A stretch of 64,000 nucleotides of DNA from Bog-756 sp963812885 (GTDB lineage Bacteria > Actinomycetota > Acidimicrobiia > Acidimicrobiales > RAAP-2). This document shows, in pieces, positions 46,177-54,552 of this stretch. The translations under genes were made by a program, and so were the position numbers. The stretch spans positions 124,001 to 188,000 of the forward strand of contig CAWEWZ010000007.1 in the NCBI GenBank assembly GCA_963812885.1, written 5' to 3'. The notes below the pieces were generated by a model. It had not been told where the DNA came from, did no database searches, and worked only from the letters and a program-made list of their open reading frames with translations. Position 1 is the first letter of the stretch; the number at the start of each line of letters is the position of its first letter.

Positions 46177-47469
46177 TCAACTCGAAGCCTCGCTGACCTT
46201 GGCGACGAGGCCGTCGAAGAGCTGAGCCCGGTCCTCCTGTCCGTTGTTGCGGGCATGATCGCGCTGGCGAAGTAAGACGGGCACGAACTCCGGGCCGGTG
46301 CGGAAGTACGCACAGGTCTCGCAGATCGACTCCATTCGGCAGTCCAGCTCGACCGGCCGGGTGCACATGCCGTTGCCGAGCATGCGGGCATGGGACTCCT
46401 GGCGGAGGCGGACCATGGCTGCAGTCTCAATCTCGGCAGGCAGGGCTGTCGTTGGTGACCCGGCGGTGGCATAGAGGGCGTCGATCTGGTTGGCGACCGA
46501 TGCGTATTCGTCCGCCACCACTCGGTCGGCGATGCGTGCGTAGACGAGCGTCATGTCCATCGATTGGTGACCGAGCAGTGCGGCGATGGCTTCGAGGCGC
46601 ATGCCCCGGTTGATGGCTTGAGTGGCCAGGGTGTGACGCAGTTGGTGGGGATGGACGTTGCCAATACCGGCCTTCTTTGCGGTGGTGGCCACGATCCGGT
46701 GGACGGTGCGTCGGTCGATCGGTGAGTGGTGGTCAGCCACCAGCCGCTTCTGGGCCCGGATGTACTCGCTGTTGTCCGCCGTCCAAGCGGCCAGCAGCAC
46801 CACCAGCTCGGGGTGGAGGGGGATGAACCGGTCATTGCGAAGCTTGCCGACCGGGATCCGCAGCCAATAGGCATCCCCGATCAACGTGACGGCGTCGGCG
46901 GCAAGGTCACAGAGCTCACCGGCCCGCATTCCGGTGCGGGCCAACATCTCGATCACCAGCCGATAGCGAGGGAGTCGGTGGGACTGAGCGGCTCGCATCA
47001 GCTTGGCTGCGTCCTGGTCGTTCAAGAACTTGGGCAGCGGATGGGTTCGGGGAGCGATGTCGCCGTGGAAGAGCGGGTTCTTCGCCGGGACGTCGATCCA
47101 GTCCCACTCGATGAGGCGCTCGAAGAAGATCCGGATCATCCGCAGCCGATGACGTTGGGTGTTCTTGCCCAGATGTCCATCACTGGTCCCGGGCTGGACG
47201 GACAGCCACACCTTGTAGTCCTCCATGTGTGTCCGAGTGATGGCCGCAACCGCGGTCACCTCGGTCTCGGCGGCCATCCACCGGACAAACTGGCGCAACG
47301 TGGTGTCGGCCAGCTCCACGCTCCGTGGGGCAAGGAAGGTGCTCAACTGCTGCACGTAGCGCCCCATGGTGGCAGTGGCCTGGGGGCAGATGGCAGCCAG
47401 CACCACCCATTCCCGGTCGGAAGCGGTCTCGGGGATCCAGGGCTCTATGGGGGCGACAAGGGCACTCAT
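46177..47469 (-). CDS. Tyrosine recombinase/integrase 2 with C-terminal cysteine cluster
   Basis: The 430-residue protein has an N-terminal SAM-like core-binding domain and a catalytic domain with the Arg in LARTGMRAGELC, the motif HPHQLRHTLATQA, LLGHQSMDMTLVYARI with the third His and nucleophile Tyr. After this a ~95-residue tail carries several Cys (MCTRPVELDCRMESICETCAYF), a probable zinc site also known in TnpB-type recombinases. ATG 47469 overlaps the stop of the first recombinase by 4 nt, so they are made together. Confidence 0.9.
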   Translation of the reverse strand: MSALVAPIEPWIPETASDREWVVLAAICPQATATMGRYVQQLSTFLAPRSVELADTTLRQFVRWMAAETEVTAVAAITRTHMEDYKVWLSVQPGTSDGHLGKNTQRHRLRMIRIFFERLIEWDWIDVPAKNPLFHGDIAPRTHPLPKFLNDQDAAKLMRAAQSHRLPRYRLVIEMLARTGMRAGELCDLAADAVTLIGDAYWLRIPVGKLRNDRFIPLHPELVVLLAAWTADNSEYIRAQKRLVADHHSPIDRRTVHRIVATTAKKAGIGNVHPHQLRHTLATQAINRGMRLEAIAALLGHQSMDMTLVYARIADRVVADEYASVANQIDALYATAGSPTTALPAEIETAAMVRLRQESHARMLGNGMCTRPVELDCRMESICETCAYFRTGPEFVPVLLRQRDHARNNGQEDRAQLFDGLVAKVSEASS

Positions 47470-48512
47470 GCGTTGATGGCCTCCAGGGCGAGCAGCTCGT
47501 CGGCATGCTCGGCATCGATGAGATCGGCGGCGCACCGGTACTCGTTGGCCAGCCAGTCGTTGGTGAGGTGCAGGTAGACCCGAGTCGACTCGATGGAGAC
47601 GTGACCGGCCTGGGCCTGGACGGCTTCCAGAGCCATGCCCGCCTCCCGCAGTCGGGTGAGACAGGTGTGACGGAGTTGGTGGCAAGTGGCCCGCTCGAGG
47701 CCGGACCGCTGACGGGCTCCCCGCATGATTACGTCCATCCCGTCTGCCGTCAGGCCTTTGCCCCGGCTCGGGCCCTTCAAGGCCACGAAGACCCGGTCGG
47801 TCGGAGCACCACCCGGCCGCTCCAGCCGCAGGTACTCACCCACCGAAGTGAAGAAGGTGTTTGAGATCGGGACGATCCGTTGGTGGCCGCCCTTGCCCTC
47901 GGCGATGAACAGCGAGCGCTCGGCCACCTGGATGTCAGCGAGACGCAGACCGAGCACCTCGCAGCGCCGGAGCCCGCCCAACACCATGGCGAAGACCATG
48001 GCCCGGTCGCGATGAGTGCGTAGTGCACCGACCAACCCGTCGACCTCGCCAGGCGAGAGGATCTGGGGCAACGTGCGGGGCACCCGGACCAGCGGGGCGA
48101 GCGTGCTGCGCCCGCCCCTCCGTCGGGTTGACAGTCCCCGGGGCACCGGGTTGGCCCGGAGCGGCGTGTCGTCCCGGGCGATCACGTAGGAGTAGAAACC
48201 CGACACCGACGACAGCCGGCGGGCGATCGTCCGAGCCGCCAACCCCGACTCGCCGTCGATCAGACGCACGACACGCCGGTCACCGCGTTGGTGGGCCAGA
48301 AAGTCGAAGATGTCGGCGGCCACGACATCGGTCGGATTCTTGTCGACGACCGTGAAAAACGTCTTCAGGTCGAAGGCGACTGCCCGCAGCGTGTTCGTCC
48401 GCACCCGCCCGGCGACGAACTCCAGATAGCGATCAACCAGCGAATCGCCGAGGAAGTACCGGTCCTCACCGTTCGGGGACGTGCCACGGACAAGGTTCGG
48501 GAAGGGGCTCAT
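47466..48512 (-). CDS. Tyrosine recombinase/integrase 1
   Basis: The 348-residue protein has the XerC-like plan: N-terminal domain (YLEFVAGRVRTNTLRAVAFDLKTFF), then catalytic Arg in GGLRRCEVLGLRL, ATCHQLRHTCLTRLREAG, and QAGHVSIESTRVYLHL with the Tyr. Conserved residues are complete. It is first in a two-gene unit with the 430-residue recombinase; the 4-nt overlap suggests they act as a complex. Confidence 0.92.
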   Translation of the reverse strand: MSPFPNLVRGTSPNGEDRYFLGDSLVDRYLEFVAGRVRTNTLRAVAFDLKTFFTVVDKNPTDVVAADIFDFLAHQRGDRRVVRLIDGESGLAARTIARRLSSVSGFYSYVIARDDTPLRANPVPRGLSTRRRGGRSTLAPLVRVPRTLPQILSPGEVDGLVGALRTHRDRAMVFAMVLGGLRRCEVLGLRLADIQVAERSLFIAEGKGGHQRIVPISNTFFTSVGEYLRLERPGGAPTDRVFVALKGPSRGKGLTADGMDVIMRGARQRSGLERATCHQLRHTCLTRLREAGMALEAVQAQAGHVSIESTRVYLHLTNDWLANEYRCAADLIDAEHADELLALEAINA

Positions 48513-48595
48513 CCGTGCACCCTCTCAGTCCGGCGTGGAAGACGCTGGGATGCACTGTGGATCACACGTGTATTAAGTGTTAGGGGGCGTTTCTG

Positions 48596-49237
48596 TCAAG
48601 GTGTCCCCGGAACTTTTGATCGCTCCGGGGTGAATGACTGTTCGGCCGGGCCGGACGACTTGGTGAGCGTAACCACCGACCCCTTTTCGACTTTGGAGCC
48701 AGTGACGGGGGTCATGGAAATGATGACGCCTGCCGGAACCGTGGCGCTGGCAATAGATTCCACCTGGCTGGTTACGCCAAGGACCCGTAACGCAGAGGCG
48801 GCACTGGTGGCGCTCTCACCAGTAACATTTGGAACCTCGACGAGAGCGGTCGTCGAGGATGGCGGCGATTGCTGCTGGCTTGAGCCACTACCACCCGACG
48901 TGAATGCTCCCAGGAGGGCCGCGATGGTGAATCCCACCACCACCAGAACGACTAGCACTCCTACTATCAGCCACCCACCGGCGAGGCGTCTGGTCTGGCT
49001 TTCGGTGGGTTCGTCATTGAGGGCCGCCGCCGCAATGTCTTCGGGTTCACCGAGGCGGTCCAAGAGTTCACGTACAGCGGCTTCTGATTCGCCTTCTGCT
49101 CCCGCACGACCTTGTTCGATGTGTTCGGTGATCTCACTGACGAGTTGGTCTCGTCGTGAAGCTGGAAGTGGACGGAGTGCGATCTCTAGGCGATGCAGAT
49201 AGTCCCGGACCAGCTCATCGGTCTTGGTAGCCGTCAC
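48596..49237 (-). CDS. HAAS-domain membrane protein with extracellular PASTA domain
   Basis: The 213-residue protein has a cytoplasmic helical domain with the HAAS/DUF1700 pattern (VRDYLHRLEIALRPLPASRRDQLVSEITEHIEQ, then LLDRLGEPEDIAAAA), one membrane helix (~97-120, GGWLIVGVLVVLVVVGF), a Gly/Ser/Gln linker and one PASTA domain (VEVPNVTGESATSAASALRVLG to KVEKGSVVTLTKSSGP). GTG 49237 overlaps the padR stop. HAAS proteins pair with PadR regulators, and PASTA domains bind peptidoglycan fragments. It would link cell-wall state to PadR. Confidence 0.8.
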   Translation of the reverse strand: MTATKTDELVRDYLHRLEIALRPLPASRRDQLVSEITEHIEQGRAGAEGESEAAVRELLDRLGEPEDIAAAALNDEPTESQTRRLAGGWLIVGVLVVLVVVGFTIAALLGAFTSGGSGSSQQQSPPSSTTALVEVPNVTGESATSAASALRVLGVTSQVESIASATVPAGVIISMTPVTGSKVEKGSVVTLTKSSGPAEQSFTPERSKVPGTP

Positions 49238-49517
49238 GTCGGACCTCCAACGTCGATCAACTTGTCTACCGTGTCCCGGAAGACGACCCACTGTTCACGG
49301 AATGCTTTCACGGCCAGGCGACCGCTCTTGGTAAGCCGGAAGTAGCGGCGTGGTGGCCCCTGTGTCGATTCCTGCCAAAACGTGTCCACCCGACCGTCTC
49401 GCCTGAGTCGGTTGAGAAGCGGATACACAGTGCCTTCGCTGGTGACCAGTCCATCTGCATCGGACAGCGCCCGGGTTAGCTCGAAGCCGTATCGTTCCCG
49501 GTCACGCAGGAGGGCTG

Positions 49518-50689
49518 GTGATCCGAGTCATAAATAAGTAGAGAGTTGGGAATTTCTCCGTCCGGCTTCGCGTTTCTTGTCGTCATAAGCGACGATGGGA
49601 GGCGCAATGGCGAGTCCGATTCTCGAACCGTTGGAGTTGACTGACGACGAACGGTCCACGCTCGAACGGTGGGCCCGACGTCCGACGAGTGCCCAGGCAC
49701 TGGCGCCCCGATGCCGCGTTGTTCTGGCCTGTTCGACGGCCGAGAGCAATACCGCGGTGGCCAAGCGATTGGGGGTCAACTACAGCACGGTGAGGAAGTG
49801 GCGCTCGAGGTTCTTGGCGCTGCGGCTCGATGGCCTCCATGATGAGCCCCGTCCCGGAGCGCCTCGCCAGATCGGCGATGATTCGGTCGAGGCTCTGGGG
49901 GCCCGGACCTTGGAGGAGACCCCGACGGACGCCACCCACTGGTCGACACGCTCCATGGCCAGGGCCACGGGCATGAGCCAGTCAGCGGTCTCCCGGATCT
50001 GGCGGGCCTTTGGTCTGAAGCCGCACCTGGTCGACACTTTCAAACTCAGTCCGGACCCCCTGTTCGTGGAGAAAGTACGGGATGTGGTGGGGCTTTACAT
50101 CAACCCACCCGACAGCGCCTTGGTCCTCTGTGTCGACGAGAAGACCCAGATCCAGGCCCTGGACCGCACCTCGCCGGTGCTCCCGTTGCGACCCGGCCTG
50201 CCTGAGCGTCGCACCCACGACTACGTCCGGGGTGGCACCACCAATCTCTATGCCGCCCTCGATGTGGCGTCGGGTCACGTCATCGCCGACATGACCGACC
50301 GCCATCGGGGCGTCGAGTTCCGTCGATTCTTGAACCTCATCAACCGCTCCGTGCCCGAGGATCTCGATGTCCACCTCGTCGTCGACAACGTCTCGACCCA
50401 CAAGACCCCAGAGATCAAGAAGTGGCTCCTGCGCCATCCCCGATTCCATCTCCACTTCACGCCCACTTACAGCTCGTGGATGAACCTCGTCGAACGGTGG
50501 TTCGCCGAGCTCACCAACAAGTGGCTGCGCCGGGGAACCCATCGATCGACCAGAGAACTCGAATCCGCCATCGCCCAATGGATCGATCAGTGGAACGAGG
50601 AGCCAAAGCCATTTGTCTGGCACAAGAGTGCCGACGAGATCCTTGACACGCTGGCTACGTACTGCTCACGAATCTCTGACTCGGATCAC
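49518..50689 (+). mobile_element. IS630-family insertion sequence inside padR
   Basis: Perfect 13-bp terminal inverted repeats GTGATCCGAGTCA (49518-49530) and TGACTCGGATCAC (50677-50689) bound the element. The target is CTAG in padR, the preferred site of IS630, with TA at the right junction and TG (one change) at the left. Host gene halves on both sides confirm the ends. Confidence 0.9.
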
Positions 50690-50692
50690 TAG
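49595..50692 (+). CDS. IS630-family transposase (DDE/DDD)
   Basis: The 365-residue protein has a double helix-turn-helix N-terminal part (NTAVAKRLGVNYSTVRKWRSRFL and ATGMSQSAVSRIWRAFGL) and the catalytic acids in VLCVDEKTQIQALDR, HLVVDNVSTHKTPEIKKWL and TYSSWMNLVERWFAELTNKWL. ATG 49595 or the in-frame ATG 49607 may be used. The frame runs through the terminal repeat, and its stop codon TAG (50690-50692) lies in the target DNA, not in the element. Intact, so possibly active. Confidence 0.93.
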   Translation: MGGAMASPILEPLELTDDERSTLERWARRPTSAQALAPRCRVVLACSTAESNTAVAKRLGVNYSTVRKWRSRFLALRLDGLHDEPRPGAPRQIGDDSVEALGARTLEETPTDATHWSTRSMARATGMSQSAVSRIWRAFGLKPHLVDTFKLSPDPLFVEKVRDVVGLYINPPDSALVLCVDEKTQIQALDRTSPVLPLRPGLPERRTHDYVRGGTTNLYAALDVASGHVIADMTDRHRGVEFRRFLNLINRSVPEDLDVHLVVDNVSTHKTPEIKKWLLRHPRFHLHFTPTYSSWMNLVERWFAELTNKWLRRGTHRSTRELESAIAQWIDQWNEEPKPFVWHKSADEILDTLATYCSRISDSDH

Positions 50693-51009
50693 TACGCAGT
50701 ACTCAATCGCCCCTCGACGCATCTGGGTCATTAGCTTTTCCGCACTGCCAGCTACCATCCCATACACAGTACCAATAATCGGCCAGAGGAGCGCAGGTCC
50801 AGCGACCCTTACTGCTTACCGGGCCCGCCACCAATCATTTGGTGGTTAGGGCCAGCCAGCGCCGCTCATCCATGCGCCCCGAGCCGGCATCAGGGGCACC
50901 CCTTTGCAGGGACATTTCGCCCCGACTTGCGATTGGGGCCTGTCTAGGGTCGACTGTCTATGCGACACCCAGAGGGGCGGTCTCTACCTAGTTGACCTCG
51001 GAGGTCCTG

Positions 51010-51942
51010 ATGCGGCAACGGACTCGAATCTGGATGACAGCAATCGCCGGGATAGTCAGTCTCAGCACACTCTCGCTCCTCGTGGGGGTCGCTCCGCAAG
51101 CGGGCGCGGACGCCCGCACGGCAACTCCGTCCGCATTGGCCTGTCACGGGTCTCTTCTCGGCGTCACTCTTAACAAGCCGATCGTTGGGATCGCTGCCAC
51201 TCCCGATCAAGGCGGCTATTGGCTCCTCGGCGCTGACGGCGGCGTGTTCAGCTATGGCGACGCGCACTTCTACGGCTCGACCGGCAATCTGGTCCTCAAC
51301 AAGCCAGTTGTGGGCATGGCCCCGACCCCGGACGGCAAGGGATACTGGTTCGTCGCCTCTGATGGGGGCGTGTTCAGCTATGGCGACGCGCACTTCTACG
51401 GCTCGACCGGCAATCTGGTCCTCAACAAGCCCGTTGTGGGCATGGCAGCGGCTCCGGACGGAAAGGGCTACTGGCTGGTGGCCTCCGACGGCGGGATCTT
51501 CGCTTTTGGCGATGCGGGCTTTTACGGGTCGACGGGCAGCCTGGTGTTGAACCAGCCCGTGGTGGCAATGGCGGCGACGGCGATCGGCAACGGCTACTGG
51601 CTGGTGGCGGCTGACGGCGGGATCTTCAGCTTCGGAACCACCACGTTCTTCGGAAGCGGTCCGCAAGTGGTCCAAGGCGTCACCGACTTCAATTCGTTCG
51701 CCGCGACGACCGACGGTGGCGGCTACATCATGGCGAACGCAAGCCGGGGGTACCTGCTGAACTTCGGGGATGCCCGTTACGGGGGTATCGGGTTCAATTC
51801 AGCCGACACCTCCCCTCTGGCCGGTCTGACCCAGCCGGTTGCCACGGCCAACTACTCGTACTGGGACGCCACCCAAGCTGGGGGGGTCTCACTCAACGAC
51901 CCTGGTCCGCACGCCGGAGCAGCCACTACGACCGCCTGTTAG
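51010..51942 (+). CDS. Secreted protein with GYW(L/F)(V/L)A-DGG-(F/S)GDA repeats
   Basis: The 310-residue protein has a signal peptide (IWMTAIAGIVSLSTLSLLVGVAPQAGA). About five ~42-residue repeats follow, of the form KPVVGMAPTPDGKGYWFVASDGGVFSYGDAHFYGSTGNLVL, and a non-repeated end. Two repeats are almost identical in DNA (51238-51306 and 51366-51432), which points to recent duplication. Such repeat proteins are frequent in Acidimicrobiia as I recall and are presumed surface propellers or solenoids; the function is unknown. ATG 51010 gives the signal peptide directly. Confidence 0.85.
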   Translation: MRQRTRIWMTAIAGIVSLSTLSLLVGVAPQAGADARTATPSALACHGSLLGVTLNKPIVGIAATPDQGGYWLLGADGGVFSYGDAHFYGSTGNLVLNKPVVGMAPTPDGKGYWFVASDGGVFSYGDAHFYGSTGNLVLNKPVVGMAAAPDGKGYWLVASDGGIFAFGDAGFYGSTGSLVLNQPVVAMAATAIGNGYWLVAADGGIFSFGTTTFFGSGPQVVQGVTDFNSFAATTDGGGYIMANASRGYLLNFGDARYGGIGFNSADTSPLAGLTQPVATANYSYWDATQAGGVSLNDPGPHAGAATTTAC

Positions 51943-52226
51943 CCGCAACGACCTCGGCATCGTACCGAACTCCGGGAGCTGCCACCCCCCGGGGGAGTCG
52001 TCTGCTCTATCGCGGACAGTTGTCCATACGCCCACATGTGCCTGGTAGGGGACACACAATATTTCGCCGAACCCCCTTGCGCATCCGCCGCCGCCTCCTC
52101 GCTCGGGTGGCGCTGCCGCCCCGCTTGCGGCGCTTTTGGGGTCGCCCGGCCGCCTTTCTCCCTCCCTCCCCCCGGAAGCTCACACTGCGTCGATGGCAGG
52201 ATTAGAACCTGCGAAACCTCAATCAC
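51943..52226. repeat. Intergenic region with two dispersed repeats
   Basis: AGTTGTCCATACGCCC-type sequence at 52018-52049 recurs at 61021-61048. The 78-bp stretch at 52094-52171 recurs at 61921-61998 with about 86% identity, including GCGGCGCTTTT and CGCCTTTCTCCCTC. No gene is seen between the two stop codons. Confidence 0.6.
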
Positions 52227-53168
52227 TCAACCGACGGCCAGCACGGTGACGAAGTCCCGTGACCACCCGACCTGGTACTGGTCCCCAGGACGGTATTGGC
52301 CAGGGATGCCCGGTGACAGCGCGCCCCCCGGCGTCGTCGCCGTTGCGAGTTGCACCCATTCTGGATTGATGTCCAGCTCCATTCCGGTCAGCGCGCCAGC
52401 GCTGATCAATGCATCGGCCAGATCCACCGGTAGAACGTTCATACTGGCTGCGAAGAGCAGATTCCCGGCACCATCTTCGGCGAGCGCGCTCCGGGCGACC
52501 GTCGCCCCTCCGCCCAGCGTGGACCCCCAGGCAGCGATGTCGGCGATGTTCTGTGCGGGCCGGCCGCCGGTGACCAGGGGAGGGAGGTTCTGTCGAACGC
52601 TGGCCACCTGCTCGCCCGCAGCGGGGAGGCCCTGGCCCCAGATTCCTACGTGGGCCTGCCCATCGGCATCAATGACCAGACTGCCGTATCCAGCCAGGAG
52701 CGGCACAAGTATCTGGCCGCTCAGTTCGAAGCCACCGGCACCAGCGCCGGCTTTGAATCCCCCGTTGAAGGCGGCCAGAAGAGTTGGTGCTTCGGTCGGA
52801 CCGATCGAAGAGCCATCATTGGCCCCCACGGTCGCGCTTCCCCGTGGAGGGTCGGCGCCCCCGACATGGAGGCCGAACTGCGTGTGACCGGCCCGGAACC
52901 TGAAGATGGTCACCACATGTCCTGTGGGTTCGGTGACCGATCGGCTGTCGACGGCAATCGCCGTGCCGACAGTGGAGACGGGGGTCCACCCCGGCTGTTC
53001 GGTGGTCGTAGTGCTGGTCGCAGGCACCGTGGTCGAAGGAACGGAGCGGGGGTTCGTGACGTTGGCCGAGACAGCACCGGAGGCGCACCCGCTGAGCACC
53101 AGGCAAGTCAGAGTGACGATGGTTGTGACCACGCCCCGCCCCATTTGAAACCGTCTAAATGGGTTCAA
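52227..53168 (-). CDS. Lipoprotein with phosphodiester glycosidase-like (NAGPA) domain
   Basis: The 313-residue protein has a lipoprotein signal (TLTCLVLSGC, lipid Cys at 28) and a Ser/Thr-rich linker. From ~70 comes a phosphodiester glycosidase-type domain: TIFRFRAGHTQFGLHVG, LLAAFNGGFKAGAGAGGFELSGQ (family FNGGF motif), GYGSLVIDADGQAHVGIWG, RQNLPPLVTGG and LPVDLADALISAGALTGMELDIN. It is the last gene of the flavin cluster, overlapping apbE by 14 nt if ATG 53168 is used; ATG 53144 is an alternative. Substrate unknown; in this context a role in surface redox or flavin-linked glycan handling is speculative. Confidence 0.82.
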   Translation of the reverse strand: MNPFRRFQMGRGVVTTIVTLTCLVLSGCASGAVSANVTNPRSVPSTTVPATSTTTTEQPGWTPVSTVGTAIAVDSRSVTEPTGHVVTIFRFRAGHTQFGLHVGGADPPRGSATVGANDGSSIGPTEAPTLLAAFNGGFKAGAGAGGFELSGQILVPLLAGYGSLVIDADGQAHVGIWGQGLPAAGEQVASVRQNLPPLVTGGRPAQNIADIAAWGSTLGGGATVARSALAEDGAGNLLFAASMNVLPVDLADALISAGALTGMELDINPEWVQLATATTPGGALSPGIPGQYRPGDQYQVGWSRDFVTVLAVG

Positions 53169-53958
53169 TCGGAAATCCAGCGGTCCAGAGCATGGTTCCT
53201 TCGGCCGTGACGATCATGGCGTCGTAACCGTCAATGTCATCGATCATGGTCAGCCCCACCTCACCCGCTACGGCCACGGCTGTGGCCAGAGCATCTGCCA
53301 GGCCGAGATCGGGTCCGGTGACGCTGGCTGAGGCCACCCTGGCTTCCGCTGATCTGGTGTGCGGATCGATCAGGTGCAAGCCCCGCTCGTAAGTGCCAGA
53401 CGTGGCCAGAGCGGCAGCCCCATTCACTACGCAGAGAACCTCACGGGTCGCGAAAGGCTTGACGATACCGAAGCGGAACCGCTGGGACTGACTGAGACCA
53501 CCGATGCTGGCGATGTCTCCGGCGGCATTGACGATGGCGCCGGTGACAGCCGGATCCTCCAGATCGGCGAGTGCCCGCTGCGCTGCCCATCCCTTGACGT
53601 ATCCTGTCGGATCGACTCCGCCAGGAAGGGCCCACGGGTCGAACCAGCCGTTCGAAAGTTCATGGGCGGTGGCGCACAGTTCGAGCACTTCGGCGACCTG
53701 AGGCGGGGCCATCGAGACAACGATCTCTCCACGACGGAGTCTGCTCATGGGGCTGTCTGCCTTCCATGTGCTAAAGACGTCGTCGGCTTCGCGCAACGTC
53801 GTGCTGGCCCGTTCGATGAGTGAACACGCGTGTGAGGCCGACAGTGATGGCTTCCCGTAGATGTCGATCGCCACCACGGTGCCCATGACATCGAGGTGAT
53901 GGACGAAATGGACCGACCCGCTGATCGGACGAGCGGGTGCCGGGACTGTGCTGGTCAT
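53155..53958 (-). CDS. apbE: FAD:protein FMN transferase (ApbE)
   Basis: ApbE attaches FMN through a phosphoester bond to Thr/Ser in a target motif of extracytoplasmic flavoproteins. The 267-residue protein shows HHLDVMGTVVAIDI, ADDVFSTWKADSPMSRL, GWFDPWALPGGVDPTGYVKGWAAQ, IVNAAGDIASIGG, NGAAALATSGTYERGLHLIDPHT and the C-terminal ADALATAVAV, all in ApbE order. There is no obvious signal peptide, so export or a cytoplasmic location is unclear. It overlaps by one base the stop of the FMN-binding protein, its probable substrate. Confidence 0.92.
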   Translation of the reverse strand: MTSTVPAPARPISGSVHFVHHLDVMGTVVAIDIYGKPSLSASHACSLIERASTTLREADDVFSTWKADSPMSRLRRGEIVVSMAPPQVAEVLELCATAHELSNGWFDPWALPGGVDPTGYVKGWAAQRALADLEDPAVTGAIVNAAGDIASIGGLSQSQRFRFGIVKPFATREVLCVVNGAAALATSGTYERGLHLIDPHTRSAEARVASASVTGPDLGLADALATAVAVAGEVGLTMIDDIDGYDAMIVTAEGTMLWTAGFPIEPI

Positions 53959-54470
53959 CAGAGGTTCAACTTGCTCAGGGCCGATTGCAATGACTGCTGG
54001 AAGCCCGCGCTGGTGTAGCTGGCGCCGGAGACTCCTTGGATGTTGGCACTCTGGGCCTGCATCGCCTGCTGCTCCAGAATCGGGATCGACTGCTGATCGA
54101 TAGCCCGTGAGCGCGGATTGCCGCCGTCTTCGAGCGAGGCGATGCCCACCTTTGTGATCGTTCGACCGGTTGCCGTCACCGAGACCGCCAGCACTCCCCA
54201 GCTATAGTTGACTGATTCTCCGGTAACCTTCCTGCTCGTTGCCGGAGCACTCGTGGTCGGCGCCACCACCGTGCTGGCAGGTGTGGCCACGGGCGTCGTC
54301 GTGGTCGGTGTGGGCGGGGTGCCGGCGGCAGTCGAGGTCGACGGTGCAGTCCGGGTCGCGGATGTGCCCGATAGACCGGACAGGCCAAGACGGGCCGGCG
54401 GGGTGCGGAAGCTGAGCAGCCCGACGAGTCCGGCCACGGTAGCGGCAATCACGATCATCGGACGCTTCAC
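53958..54470 (-). CDS. FMN-binding domain protein (flavinylation target)
   Basis: The 170-residue protein has an N-terminal signal or anchor helix (MIVIAATVAGLVGLLSF), a ~55-residue Thr/Pro/Ala linker and a C-terminal FMN_bind domain (YSWGVLAVSVTATGRTITKVGI, then GVSGASYTSAGFQQSLQSAL). The SGASYTS segment matches the S/D-G-A-T/S-x-T motif whose Thr receives FMN from ApbE. It would carry electrons outside the membrane. Confidence 0.88.
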   Translation of the reverse strand: MKRPMIVIAATVAGLVGLLSFRTPPARLGLSGLSGTSATRTAPSTSTAAGTPPTPTTTTPVATPASTVVAPTTSAPATSRKVTGESVNYSWGVLAVSVTATGRTITKVGIASLEDGGNPRSRAIDQQSIPILEQQAMQAQSANIQGVSGASYTSAGFQQSLQSALSKLNL

Positions 54471-54552
54471 GCGCGCGTCCCTCGATGGTCATGCTGCTGC
54501 CCGCTTCGTATGATCTCAGCTCCGGTGTGGCGCTGTTGACGCAGCCCTCCCA

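Larger units (their letters stand above)
46155..48592 (-). mobile_element. Element carrying a pair of tyrosine recombinases
   Basis: Two overlapping recombinase genes fill the interval. Imperfect inverted sequences flank them: TTATACGTGTAATCC at about 46160 and, inverted, TAATACACGTGTGATCC at about 48580 (2-nt gap, few mismatches). The right end touches the stop region of the HAAS-PASTA gene. Tandem tyrosine recombinases define Tn554-like and RIT elements; a third recombinase is not present, nor is a cargo gene. Confidence 0.65.
49234..50731 (-). pseudogene. PadR-family regulator interrupted by IS630
   Basis: The N terminus reads MTQMRRGAIEYCVL from ATG 50731 down to 50693. The protein resumes at 49515 as ALLRDRERYGFELTRALSDADG, GTVYPLLNRLRRDGRVDTFW, PPRRYFRLTKSGR, to VGGPT at 49234. 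Joined, the parts give a normal ~108-residue PadR winged-helix protein, with GTACTAG-CCCTCCTG as the uninterrupted site. IS630 sits exactly at the CTAG in the codons for V-L-A. The gene is coupled to the HAAS-PASTA gene (GTGA overlap). Confidence 0.85.
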
